Below are positions 35,002-45,977 of a DNA stretch of 64,000 bases, piece by piece. Within the stretch, counting starts at the first letter, position 1. The number at the start of each line of letters is the position of its first letter. The notes beneath the pieces were generated by a model. The model did no database searches. It saw nothing but the letters and a program-made list of their open reading frames with translations, and had not been told where the DNA came from. This stretch comes from Phragmites australis (taxonomy: Eukaryota; Streptophyta; Magnoliopsida; Poales; Poaceae). The stretch is taken from positions 23,784,501 through 23,848,500 of the forward strand of contig NC_084923.1 of the NCBI RefSeq assembly GCF_958298935.1. The letters run 5' to 3'. The translations under genes were made by a program, and so were the position numbers.

Positions 35002-35138
35002 TAGGGAAGCTTTGCCCTAATTTTCCGCTGCTGTTATCATCCATAGCCTAGGGAAGCTTTGCCCTAGGTGTGTTCACATCGCTAAGCAGAGTTACTTAGC
35101 CATGTCCTGTGTTCGGTTGATAGGGAAGCTTTGCCCTA
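35002..35138 (+). repeat. three copies of an 18-bp imperfect palindrome in the Gypsy leader
   Basis: TAGGGAAGCTTTGCCCTA is repeated exactly at 35002-35019, 35049-35066 and 35121-35138 in otherwise dissimilar sequence. Its outer five bases on each side are complementary, so each copy can form a small hairpin. It lies in the untranslated leader between the primer-binding site and gag. Confidence 0.85.
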
Positions 35139-35920
35139 AACCGACAGAAGAAAATAAGTGCGCAGAAATCCTAGTTTGAGCAGTGTTCACTAAATCGGGT
35201 ATAATTTTTTGCCTACGAACTCGGATTTGGACGTTCTATACGCCGTTGGAAAGCTAATTTTGAGCCCAACGTGAAAAAAGCAACTCATCTGCAACATGTT
35301 TCCCTGTTTGACCCCCAAAGTCGACTGTTTAGACCCTCTTTCAGGGCCCGGAAGTTTCATCACCCGTTTTTCACATCCTGCTGCCTACCGCTTTGTGATC
35401 TGTTTTGGCTTTGCTTGCTTCCAAATTTTGTGCCTATCCTTTTTAGACCCTTTATAAGTTTGTGCTACAACATCTGAAAAGAAAGTGTGCAAAAAAATAG
35501 AGAAAAAATATTATGGTAAAAATCAGAAATATTAAAGGCAGTCAGATGTGGTAGCACACTGTGTTCTTTGTGCTTGGTCCTTTCTTTCAGCTTGTTGTAC
35601 TAGGTCTAAGGACACGCTAGGGACCAACAACGATAACTACTTTGGACATTTATTCAGCTTTGCTAATCTGATTATGATTTTTGCTACTCCTTGCTAACAT
35701 ATTATTCCGTGCTAAGCTACACTTTCTCTTGATCAGAACAGGTCCTCTCTTGCAATCATACCCTCGCTCGACAAGTTATCAAGAAGCAGCCGTTGATTGT
35801 TCCACCTGCTGCATTGGTAAGAACACTTGTAAGAGCGTGGTAAGACGCTTGAGTGTGTGTGATTCCACTGCCTAATAGTGATAGGGATAATTTTGTTTTG
35901 TCCTTTGCTTTCTACTAACC

Positions 35921-37560
35921 ATGGCAGATGATCCGACGGATTTCAAAGACTGTGTTTCCAAGGGAGAACTTAACACCCTCGTTCAGCAACAGAATCAAGC
36001 GTTGAACGACATGATGGCAAGATAGAATCAAACATTGAACGACATTGTCACAAGGATGAACGACATGAGAGCAAGCATTGCTAATCTAGTCACATGGGTG
36101 AACGACATTGAGCTGCGGGATCCACAGGAAGAAGATGCTTCAGACAATGATGATCTCAATGCTGGACATGAAGATGATGATGCTGGTGTTTTTGTGGGAC
36201 AAGATTGGAGGGCACAACTTCAGCGCCGGCCGAACAACAATAACAACAACCGTAACCACTGCATGGGAGGTAATGTTCGAGGTAATGATGATCACTACGC
36301 TAAGGTCAAGTTTAAGATACCCTCTTTTGATGGTTCATACCCTCTTTTGATGGTTCATATGATGCTGATGCTTATTTAGATTGAGAAATGACGGTTGAGC
36401 AGAAGTTTAATTCTCACATAGTTCCTGACATACATAGAGTTAGACAAGCCACTAGTGAGTTCACTAATTATGCAATTATTTGGTGGAATGGGTCGGTAAA
36501 TGCTGGATTAGAACCTACTACTTGGGAGAGATTAAAGCATGCCATGCGTAGTAGATTTATACCCCCTGAGTACAAACGAGATTTAAAAAAGAAATTGCAA
36601 CGCTTCAATCAAGGTAGTCGATCTGTTAATGAATACTATAATGAACTACACATTGTTGTCCTTCGCTGTGGTATACAAGAAAATGATGAGGATACAATGA
36701 TTCATTTTTATTCGGGGTTACGACGTGAAATTCAGGACTTGGTTGATTATAGAGATTATAATACCATGGATAGGTTGTTCCATCTTGCTATGTTGGCAGA
36801 GAAAGAATTGCAGGGATGTGAGCCAAAGTCGCGGAACATTGGGAGTTCGTTTTCCTCCAGATCGCAATCGGGCAAAGCCAAATCAGCCTCGTTCGCTCCG
36901 GCACGGTCTGCTGCCCCCTCCGATAATAGGGCGCGTATAGCAGTACCGTCACCACCAGCACCACATACAACCGAGGTGAGCAAATCTATTTCTGTGCAGC
37001 AACCAGTGACGAAGACCACTCCTTCAATTGGCTCCACGAGTAGTTCAGCGAGTATTGTGTGCCGCCGTTGCAAGGGCATGGGCCATGTCATGAAGGATTG
37101 CCCTAGTCAACGCGCTTATGTTGCAACCGATGACGGTGGGTACATCAGTACTAGTGATGTTGAGGATGAATTTGTGCTTCAAGCTAACCTTGCAGGTGAT
37201 CATGAGACCGATAGCGATGGTGATGAGATTTTAGGTGCCGTTGGCACTGAGGACTACAAAAATAGAACATTTGTTGTCCAACGAGTTTTGAGTGCTCAAA
37301 TGGAGCAAGCGGAGCAGCTTCAACGCCATAATTTGTTTCAGATGTTTCTCATTGTCAAGGACTGTCGTGTTCGAGTTATAGTTGATGGTGGGAATTGCAA
37401 TAACTTGGTGAGTTCAGATTTTGTCAAGAAGCTTAGCTTGGCCACTCGCGCACACCCTTATCCATATCACATTCAATGGCTCAACAACAGTGGTAAGGCG
37501 AAGGTAACACACACTGTTCGTGTTCATTTTTCTATTGGTTCCTATAATGATTATGCAGAT
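35921..37560 (+). pseudogene. Gypsy gag-protease with disabling mutations
   Basis: The frame starts MADDPTDFKDCVSKGELN at 35921. TAG at 36023-36025 breaks it. A 20-bp tandem duplication at about 36319-36358 shifts frame inside the KIPSFDGS motif. TGA at 36382-36384 replaces the tryptophan of DWEMTVEQKF. The 406-codon frame 36388-37608 then holds the gag core (FTNYAIIWWNG, RFIPPEYKRDL, RFNQGSRSVNEYYNEL), a CCHC knuckle (CRRCKGMGHVMKDC, about 37061-37102) and a protease starting VRVIVDGGNCNNLVSSDFV. Its last 14 codons are antisense Copia sequence. Confidence 0.85.
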
Positions 37561-38280
37561 TGTGAAAACACTTCATCCTTATTCACAAGAAAGAAGACCC
37601 AAGAGTAGCGAGAGAAGTCATCAACAATGATAAGAACATAACATTTCCCGCCCGCTAAATGAACCCATGAAGGACCAACAATGTCCATATGGAGAAGTTC
37701 TCCTGGTTGTTCAGTTATCACGAGATTGACTAGTAGGTGAGGAGCGACAACTATCTTGCCATACTGACAAGGAGCACAAACAAGGTTCTTCTCAAACTTG
37801 AGCTTGGATAATCCTCGGATCAAAGCTCATGTGCCCTAGTCTCCTATACCACATTCAAAGCTCAGAAGAAGGCTATGCAATAAAAAAGCGAGAAGAACCG
37901 AGAGACTCAGAAAAATCAGCTCCAAAAACTCTCCAAACTCTAGAAATTCAGCAAATCAAATCGCTAGAAGAATCAAGAACTCGAGAAGTATCGGGTTTGA
38001 AACGCACTTCCAAGTCTTCATCTAGCAACTGAGATACAAAGAGAAGATTGTATCCCCAATGCTCTACCAAATCCACATCTTTGACAGTGAAATTCTCGTT
38101 CACCATTACCATTCCTTTGGCATTCAATCTTCCTTTCTGATCATCCCTGAAAGTGATGTACTCGTTCCGCTTCATCAGGGTGAGGCTTGAGAACCATGAT
38201 GCATCTGCGGTCATATAGCGCGAACAACCAGAGTTGATGAGCTACTTATTCTCTAGGCCTCGACTGCCACCTACATATGA
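37557..38280 (-). pseudogene. Copia GAG-pre-integrase and integrase N-terminal remnant
   Basis: Reverse-strand frame 37551-37823 encodes GLSKLKFEKNLVCAPCQYGK, MDIVGPSWV and IIVDDFSRYSWVFFLVNKDE, the zinc-binding end and first catalytic aspartate region of a Copia integrase. Frame 37948-38214 holds a protease/pre-integrase stretch with NLLFVSQLLDEDLEV. Frame breaks separate them. The rest of the integrase core is missing where the Gypsy segment begins. Confidence 0.8.
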
Positions 38281-39467
38281 GTAGAATAGTAGGTGGATGG
38301 ATCAGTACTGGGGTTAGACAGAAATTCCTTGGGAATCCAGTACTGGGTCATCCAGCCTGAAGCAATGAAAGCAGGTGAATGCAGATCAACACTAGCACGT
38401 TGGGGTGTGAAACTACGATGAGGAAAACATGGTCTGCCAAAGTGTTGGGACTCAAATTCTAATACACGTGGACCAAAATCATATGAGTCATAGTAAAATT
38501 CACATCGGGCAAAGCCTCTGGAAGAAAACTAATGAGCATCTAAGACTCATGGGAGAGAGCGAGAAAAAATCTCATGTACACCAACAGAGGTGCGGTACAT
38601 GTCCCGGATACTCCACTCTCACTCATGCCGCTCATCTCCCTACGACGAAAGCAAAACCCAACAAGGTGACCCTCTCTCTGGCGATAGGTGCAGTAGTAGC
38701 GTCTCTTGGAACTTGACTACCCGTCACTCTAGAATCTCTCACTGGGGCTCTCACCTTAGATTGTGGATCTTTCTTGGGTTGTAGTGTTGGATTCTTCTTG
38801 ATAGGCTGTGGTGTGGGTTTCTTCTTGATATGTTGTGGTGTGACATTAATTTTAGACTTCTCACCTTCTAGGTTAGTAGATGTGGTAAAAACAGTTTTAT
38901 TATCCCCATTGTAAGTAACCCTCTCAAATCCCAACCCAAAAGCCAAACTCACCTTGTCAGCACATATCTTGGTCATGGCCAAGATCAAATTTATTTTCCC
39001 TTGCTCTCTAAGTACTTCTCCACTAGAGAAAGGAGATACTCATTATCATCCAAAAGTTTCTGAACTTGCCATCTAATCCAACTGAGCTTGTCCTGAAAGA
39101 CTATGCAAGTGGAACAATTCGGCTATATATCCTTCGAACACCCAGCACTCGCCAATCTAGATTCTAGCTCTTTAAGACGCTTGTCTTTTAGTTCAACATT
39201 CTTTGCAAGCAAAGGGCAATTCTTGCAAGAACTTAAGAGAATGAACCTAGACTTCTCCTCAAAGAGCTTCTTTTCGGCATTCTTAAGCCGACTGACGAAT
39301 TAAGCATGCACATTCTGAAGCTTGATAAGTTCAGTCATAACTAACAAACAACTCTCACACTCCTCATTATCAGACCTAGACCTAAGCAATGCAAGCTCAG
39401 AAGAAACAAACTCATACTTATGAATAATCTTCTTCAATTCACGCACAACTTTCTTAAGTAACCTATA
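38281..39467 (-). pseudogene. degraded linker region of the reverse Copia gag-pol
   Basis: The reverse strand carries broken frames matching the C-terminal gag region of the forward copy (ELALLRSRS and CKNCPLLA types around 39380 and 39210), and a Lys/Pro-rich spacer around 38632-38988. No intact domain remains. Confidence 0.55.
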
Positions 39468-40714
39468 CTAACTAATGAGAGCATCATTCAAGGTATCAAC
39501 TTGGATAGAAGTTTGATCGTAGGAAGGTAATACCTCGGAGGGATCAAGCTCGGGGTCACTGTCGTTGTTATCATCCGCCATGAAGTAGAGGCCGATGAAT
39601 TCCTTGTTCTTCTTCTTCTTGTTCTTCACCGGCAAATCCTCCTCCTCTGAACTCTCCTCCTCGCTAGAAGAGGCGTTGATGTCTTTGAGAGTAGCCACAA
39701 ATGCCCTAGAAGCTGCCTTGGCCGTCTTCTTGGCCATCTTGTCGCGGTTCTTCTTAAAGAAGGGCTTCTTGTTCCTCATCTTGTGCTTGTTATGGTTGTG
39801 GTCGCGGTCTTCCCTTTTCTTTAGCTTGGGGCAGTTTGCCTTGAAGTGGGTGGTATCACCACACTCAAAACAAGCACGGGAACCACCCCTCCTCCGATTT
39901 TGGTGATTGTTGTAGAAGCGGGTAAACTTCTTCATAATAAGAGCAAGTTCCTTATCATTCAAAATATCTACCTGCTCCTTTGTGATAGAAAACAAAGGAG
40001 ACAAAGCAAAACCACTTTTGAAATGTTAGCACAAGGGAAGCTAGCTCCAGCCTGATTGCCACCATTCGGTCTGAACACCAACGCCATGTTATGAGATAGG
40101 GGGTTTCCAAGACCTATCTGAGCCACCTTGGCTATCTTGGTGGACTTGAGCTTGCTGAAGAGTTTATCACAAGTCAATATGTCATAACTTTATAACTCTT
40201 CAATACTCAAGACTTTTACTTCACATATACTACGGTCAAGAGCATAGAGAAGCTTGATTATTCTCTTGTGGTTAGAATAGGGCATAACACTAGTGGATCA
40301 AAGATTGCTAATGATCCTATCGAAACGAGCAAATATCACATCCAAAGACTCTCTAGGGCCTTGCACAAACATTTGATATTTTTAGTTGTATGTGCTTTGA
40401 CGTCTAGCCTTAATCTGATTAGTGCCTTCATTAAAGACACTTAGAGTAGACCAGATCTCCCGGGCAGTATGGAGGTGCTGGACCCTGTCAAACTCATTCT
40501 GACTCAGACTTATGAACAAAATATTTCAGGCCTTGTTATTTGGCTCATACTGCTCGATTTAAATCTGAGTCGTGCGAGCAGCATGATTCACATAGTTGGA
40601 ATCAACTATTTCCCAAATTGCACTTCCTTGGTTTAGAAGATAAACCTCCATGCGCATTTTCCAGTACGAAAAATCTCGACCATCAAACAGAGGAATCTTC
40701 CCACTTCTCTCCAT
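39468..40714 (-). pseudogene. Copia gag remnant with zinc knuckle
   Basis: Reading down from an ATG at 40714 the reverse strand gives MERSGKIPLFDGRDFSYWK, then FDRVQHLHTAREIW and a UBN2-type gag with several stops. The open frame 40004-39468 carries CFECGDTTHFKANC, a complete CCHC knuckle, a Lys-rich tract and a Ser/Glu-rich acidic tract. The forward copy at 49264-50849 is clearly the same family. Confidence 0.85.
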
Positions 40715-40764
40715 TGTCGCCTACGGATCACAAAGCCGGTAAAGATCAATAAGTGATCAAACCG

Positions 40765-40777
40765 GCTCTGATACCAA
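40765..40777 (-). other. primer-binding site of the reverse Copia
   Basis: The plus strand reads GGCTCTGATACCA, the complement of TGGTATCAGAGCC, a perfect initiator Met tRNA match two bases from the LTR end. Confidence 0.9.
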
Positions 40778-40779
40778 TT

Positions 40780-42188
40780 GTAGGAACGAGATTTGTGACT
40801 AAAGGAGGGTGAATAGGCATCTTAACAAATTTCTTACGAAATCAATGGCCTTCTCCTATTTGGATCACCCAACGTACCTCAAAACTCAAGCGAAAGAACA
40901 AATAGAGAGAAATTTTAACCAAAGAAAATCGATACAACACGACTTCACGGATGGTATATAAACCATATGTTCCATTTAAGATCAATCAATGTGTCTTAGC
41001 ACTCGAAAGATCACAACTTGCAAAGAAACAAGAAAAGATAAATATTGAGCAATGAAACTCTTCAAATTGATTTTCTAGAGGCAATGGAATTTATGACCCC
41101 ATCACATAAGCGTATGTATGCAAATTTTATGCCTCTAATAATAAGATGAATGACCTCACAAGGTCCTGAATTTCAGCCCAAAAATCAAATCCGGAAACAA
41201 AAAACTTGCAAACTTGCAAGGGAACTAATAGAGGGAAACTAAAATGAGGTGAGCACAATAACATGAAGAAAAATAAACTTCATTGTAGCAGATGTCAGTC
41301 CTATTTTAGGCAGATTATAAAGATTTTTTCTTACAAAACTCTCATCTAATACATAGTCTAAGCACTCATCTTCCTCTTCTCTAAAACCCTATCATAAAAC
41401 TCTCATATGGATGGCACAAATGGCTCAAAATGACTAGTTCCTCTCCTTTCATAGCCCTACCCTTCTATTTATAAGTCTAGAAAATTTGACCCCTAAGTTT
41501 TCTAATTTTTTCCCAAAATACTCATCTCTTATAGTACACTCCTACCTACTACCGAGGGTATTTTGATCCATTTTCTTTTCGATTCATTGGACGGCCATGG
41601 CGCTTTCACGACTTAGCTTCGTCTCGACGCAAACTTCGCGATGGTGCCACATACTCTTCCAGTTCTCTCATAGTTTTGAGGCCAAACCGAGAAAACCCTA
41701 GCACGCTTGTCAAAGCGTGACTCCCCACTTACTTACACCTTAAGCAAGCGCTCCGATGTCGATACGTGTACTCTGTCTTATGATCCTGACCACCAGTAAG
41801 TCTCTCCTATTTCCGATCCCTCGGACAATCTTGTCACTTGCACCGGCGACCCCTTCGCTTGACTTTGTCAACATGTTGTCTCTATCCGCCTTCCATGTTT
41901 TGCTTGACCTCCACGTATTTACCTAGGATCACCCTTGACTCCGCCTAGCCTCTTTAATCGTCCAGCATTAAGCACTCCACTTAGCTTCGATCATCCTGCT
42001 GTTGACCGTCAAGTTGCAACCATCACCTGCACACTATGAGACAAGCAAACACATATCTTCAATTTCAATTTCAGTTAGTCCATCGTCAATATGCTAAAAT
42101 GAAATCTCAAATCAATCAAATCATATCAAAACTTATACAAAGCCAAAGATCATCAAACCAAATAAATACCGATATCAATCACTCATCA
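40780..42188 (-). repeat. 5' LTR of the reverse Copia element
   Basis: On the reverse strand it begins TGATGAGTGATTGATATCGG and ends CAAATCTCGTTCCTACA, 1409 bp. It shares its ends and middle (the TCAAGCGAAGGGG region, a TATA box near 41470, and the last 400 bp) with the 2.0-kb LTRs at 47183 and 53784. It lacks their roughly 600-bp block of CACCGGATNRTCCRGTG repeats near the 5' end. Confidence 0.8.
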
Positions 42189-42340
42189 TAAATAACCAAG
42201 ACATTTTTAACTTGATTTCTCATAAAGAATGAGCTAGACACGTGGGCTGAGAACCCGAAAGCCCAACACCCTGTACCCCGCTGCAGAAAGGGCCTAAAGG
42301 TGAGTGCTGGCGTGTGTGAGTATTTAGAGTGTGAGCTGTG

Positions 42341-43565
42341 CCTGAGAGCAAGGTTGAACTTACTGATAGCCCAACGGTTACCGAGCTCCAGCGGTTACCG
42401 AAAATTCGTGATAACCGTGATAACTGCTCAAAATTTGAATAAAATTTGGAAAAAATTCGTCTGATAAAATTTAAAATTTGGGAAAAATTCGTAAAATTGA
42501 CCTCTCGGTAATTGGTCGAATTGGACCGGTTATCGAGCGTTTTTCTTGATTTATCGAGTGGTTTTCTCAAATTTTCCGCATTATTGGTATCCGTTTGGTT
42601 TTGCCAATAACCGCTCGGTTTTCTCGATTTATCGAGCGGTTTTCTTGATTTTAAGTGAAGTTCAACAAAAAAAACTCAAAAATTATCTCAATCTTGTAAA
42701 ATCAATAACTAATTCATTTGAGCTTCAAATCAAGTGAAACAAATTTTGTTGGTTTTCTTGTAAAATGATCTACATGAAAAAATTATTTATACTCATAAAA
42801 AAGTTCAAAATTTTCTGTGAGAAAATGTATTTTTTAAACCAAGTTAAATGCATAGTTTACTCTTTGCTAATCCAAAAATCATGAAACTAATTTTGTTAGT
42901 CTTTTTACATAATCCTATGTCTTTTAAAAATACATGAACTCATGAATTAGTTATTGTAACATGCAAGATTGTGTAAATATTTTGCGACTAGATTAATTCA
43001 TAACTGACCCATCACAGCTCAAAAATTAGTGAAACCACTTTTATTAGTTTATTTATACTATGATTTACATAGGAAAAATAATAGTAGACATAAAAAAGTT
43101 AATTACAGTGCTGTTTCTTAACATATTCACTTTATGCTTGTGAACTTTGTAAAAATCATAGAGAAATTAATAAAACTCTAAATAAAGTGAAATCAATTTT
43201 AAATATCCTCTTAAGATACGTTCTACATAAGAAAAATATATTTTTTCATGTTAAGCTTTTCCTTAACATGAATTAATAATTGAGCCGCACGCTTCAACTT
43301 TTTTCAGTTTTTTTCAAACTTCCTCCCTATAGAATATGATGCAAACGACATTATTTTTGAAATATTTTTTCACAGAAGGTCTTATAATTGTATCTAGTTT
43401 TTTTTAGGATTTTGATTGAATTTTTTTTGAAATATTTTTATTTTTTCAAATTTTTTGAATTCAAATTCGGTTACTGTTCAGTTTTTGAAACCGAGCCAGA
43501 CCGAGATGCCCGGTTATCGCACATTTTGATTGGTTACCGACGAACTTTTGAACCCTGCCTGAGAG
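42341..43565. mobile_element. non-autonomous hAT-like element with perfect 8-bp duplication
   Basis: CCTGAGAG occurs at 42341-42348 and 43558-43565 and brackets a 1209-bp element (42349-43557). Its ends are CAAGGTTGAAC and, reverse-complemented, CAGGGTTCAAAAG, the CA-G-GGTT form common in plant hAT elements. The subterminal regions are filled with CGGTTACCG, CGGTTATCG and GATAACCG words in both orientations, and the inner part with ATCGAGCGGTTTTCT. The middle is very AT-rich and encodes no transposase. Confidence 0.88.
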
Positions 43566-43763
43566 AGAACTGAACTGCATTGAAACAGAATTCTTCTTCC
43601 TCCTCAAGAAAGTACTCTGAACCTTGCTTACCTCATCTGTTCTTCCTTGAACCCTGCTGTTCTATCTCTACCCCTTTCCAACCCCTGCTGTCCTCAACAA
43701 TAGTGTTGGTTTGGGGCCTACGATAGTGCTATGATTATTATTGGCAAATAAAAGAGATTGACC

Positions 43764-43857
43764 ATGGCACATCACCAAAAAAGCCATCGGAAAGAAACCA
43801 AAAACAGCTCACCCAGATTTTTTGAACAAAGTGCCACTGGGCCAGTTCACCAAAAAA
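43764..43857 (+). pseudogene. possible 5' exon of the NF-YA pseudogene
   Basis: A frame from the ATG at 43764 reads MAHHQKSHRKETKNSS and then RFFEQSATGPVHQK before a GTAAAT donor-like site. Length and position suit an upstream NF-YA exon, but the phase into the next exon (43976) does not fit cleanly and I cannot match it to the family. Confidence 0.25.
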
Positions 43858-44653
43858 GTAAATATGAATTGTGTTAGGAGTCTTTATTGCATCGCTTATT
43901 GTATAACAGCTTTCTTCTCCCTTCGTAAGTTGGTAAAGTCTGTATTGTCTCAGTTAACCACTCTGTGCTTTCCAGGCTTGTGTTTCTTATCCGTATGCTG
44001 CTGATTCATATTATGGTGGGGTCTTGAAAGGATACACTTCAAATTCTGTTGTGAATCTTCTCTATGGTTGACAGTTCTACAATATTCTCGGAAGTATATA
44101 TCGATTAGTATGGTAAACTTACATGCCAAATATTATCCATCTGTTTCTGCCTAGATCCTGACGTTTCAGTTACTGGTAGTTTCAAAATAACTTCACCAAC
44201 AAAACCATCTGTTCCCACCTATTATTTGTGCTTTGCTATTTTCATTGCCCAAACTCGAAACAACTTTAAAATGCTTTCAAGCTTCAAATGAAAATGGAAA
44301 GTGGGTGAAGTAGTTGGAGTTTAGGTTTTACAAAAGAAATTTTCTTATTGGTTAAACTGATAATGGGATTTAATACGAGTCTGGCCAATTTAACTACAAT
44401 AAAGCCCTTTTCCCTTAATTCATAAGCGAAGATGTAAATATGTGAACTTGCTGATTGTGTGCACTAACCCTTATGCGTTATCATACAGGTCCATCCCCAA
44501 ATTAATGATGCAACAAACTCTAGGGTACCATTGCCTATTCAACCTACAGCAGAAGAGCCCATATTTGTCAAGGCCTAATATCATGCAATCCTCAGGAGGA
44601 GGCAAATGCGTGCAAAATTGGAGGCCTAAAATAAACTGGTGAAAGGTCGGAAG

Positions 44654-45530
44654 GTAAGCCTAAAACATTTCACGTTTCTTCCTAGCAATTTCTCTAGTAT
44701 GCTTCATCATTTTGCATACTTTCAGTTGCACTTAATTACTAAACTTTACACTTTCCATGATCATATTCGGATTGGTTATCACTTATCAGTCACTGTTAGT
44801 CAGTGCAATTAATTGACTGGTATCTTTTTGGCATACCAGCAAACTATTGTTTCTGCTGATCCCAAAAACACACTATTGTTTCTGCTTGCAGTATATGCAG
44901 GAGCCATCGTGTCCTTTAGACAGTAATTTGCACATTCATTTAGACATCACTTGCTTCACCCAAAAGAACAGTAATTTGCATACCTTTCGACATCACTTGA
45001 TCCGCCCACTAGCCACATGTAGGGTACTTCTTTTTATCATGTAAACAACAATTCTACAGTATTACTAGATATCCTGTCTATTTTGTTTTTACCAAATCAG
45101 ATATCTCAAATCCGAGTCGAATTTCGAGTTGTATTTTATATGTCCAAATTTTCTTTGCCAAATTAGACACCTGAATCTGAGTCGGATTCTGATATCCATA
45201 TTTCTATCCAGGTAACACTACAATTTTATAGTGTTTCTGCTCAGCCGTTGGCAGAGCAGCTGGCGGTGGAGGAGCTGAGTGGCATCGGATCGAGCCAAGG
45301 TGGCACTGCATCAGGCCGGAGGTGGGTGGATCGGGCAGGTGGTGACTCAGTCCGGCAGCACCGAAACAGAACGGGGTGAGATGATGGGGAGGTGGAGGAG
45401 CAGTTGGAGAGGTGACAACAGTGAGGAAGGATTTGGAGGGTTTAGAATAAGTTGTTGGGTTCTAGAGAAGAACCTAACTCTTATATCATATTAGAAATAA
45501 CAATTTATATTCTATATAGCTTAGTACCAT

Positions 45531-45562
<32 letters not shown>

Positions 45563-45675
45563 CAATATGTAAAAAACAATTATAATATAAAGATATTACA
45601 CAAACTCAGTATATATCTCTCGCATTCTCTACTCTCCTACTTTAGTGTTCCCTTGATCGAAAAAGAACAGATGAA
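44654..45675 (+). other. first part of the giant NF-YA intron
   Basis: No other gene was seen. A (TA)n microsatellite lies at 45531-45557. The 71-codon frame 45279-45494 is Gly/Arg-rich without family resemblance. Confidence 0.5.
45531..45557. repeat. (TA)n microsatellite
   Basis: An uninterrupted alternation of T and A over about 27 bp. Confidence 0.95.
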
Positions 45676-45977
45676 GGGCCCGTTTGGCAGAGCTTCTCCT
45701 GATTCAAATTCTCTAAAGAAATTGATTCTCTGAGGAAGTGATTCTGTGGCTGAAAGTGATTCTTAATGATTCTCTAGGATAAACTCTATGAATCAGGAGA
45801 ATCAGCGTGGTCAGCTCCTCAGGAGAAGCTACTTTTTTCAGCTCCTCAGCTTCTAGTTCATTTCAGTGAATCAGGAGAAGTGATTCACTCAGGGAGCTAA
45901 AGCCAAATTCTGCCGTTTGGCAGAGCTCCTCCAGATTCAGCTCAGAAGCTGAATCTGGAGCTCTGCCAAACGGGCCC
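45676..45977. mobile_element. MITE with GGGCCCGTTTGGCAGAGCT termini
   Basis: The 302-bp element begins GGGCCCGTTTGGCAGAGCTT and ends AGAGCTCCAGATTCAGC in inverted form followed by CTCTGCCAAACGGGCCC, so the outer 18 bp are perfect inverted repeats. GAA flanks both ends (45673-45675 and 45978-45980), a possible 3-bp duplication as in PIF/Harbinger-type elements. The inside is dense with partly palindromic GATTCAGGAGAATC-like words. Confidence 0.85.

Larger units (their letters stand above)
33658..37560 (+). mobile_element. Gypsy segment in pol-end, LTR, gag order inside the reverse Copia
   Basis: The forward-strand segment starts with a Gypsy pol C-terminus, passes through an LTR-like stretch ending TCATCA at 34540, a primer-binding site at 34543, a long leader, then gag and protease. 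It stops abruptly at about 37560, where Copia integrase resumes on the other strand. A single normal element would read LTR, gag, pol, LTR, so this order is permuted around one LTR. About 1 kb or more of Copia (integrase end to reverse transcriptase start) is missing at the insertion point. Confidence 0.75.

Noticed and set aside
37551..37608. C-terminal tail of the 406-codon Gypsy frame as a real extension
   Set aside because: These codons are antisense Copia integrase sequence read through the junction.
43388..43573. 61-codon Phe-rich frame
   Set aside because: AT-rich interior of the hAT-like element; no domain.
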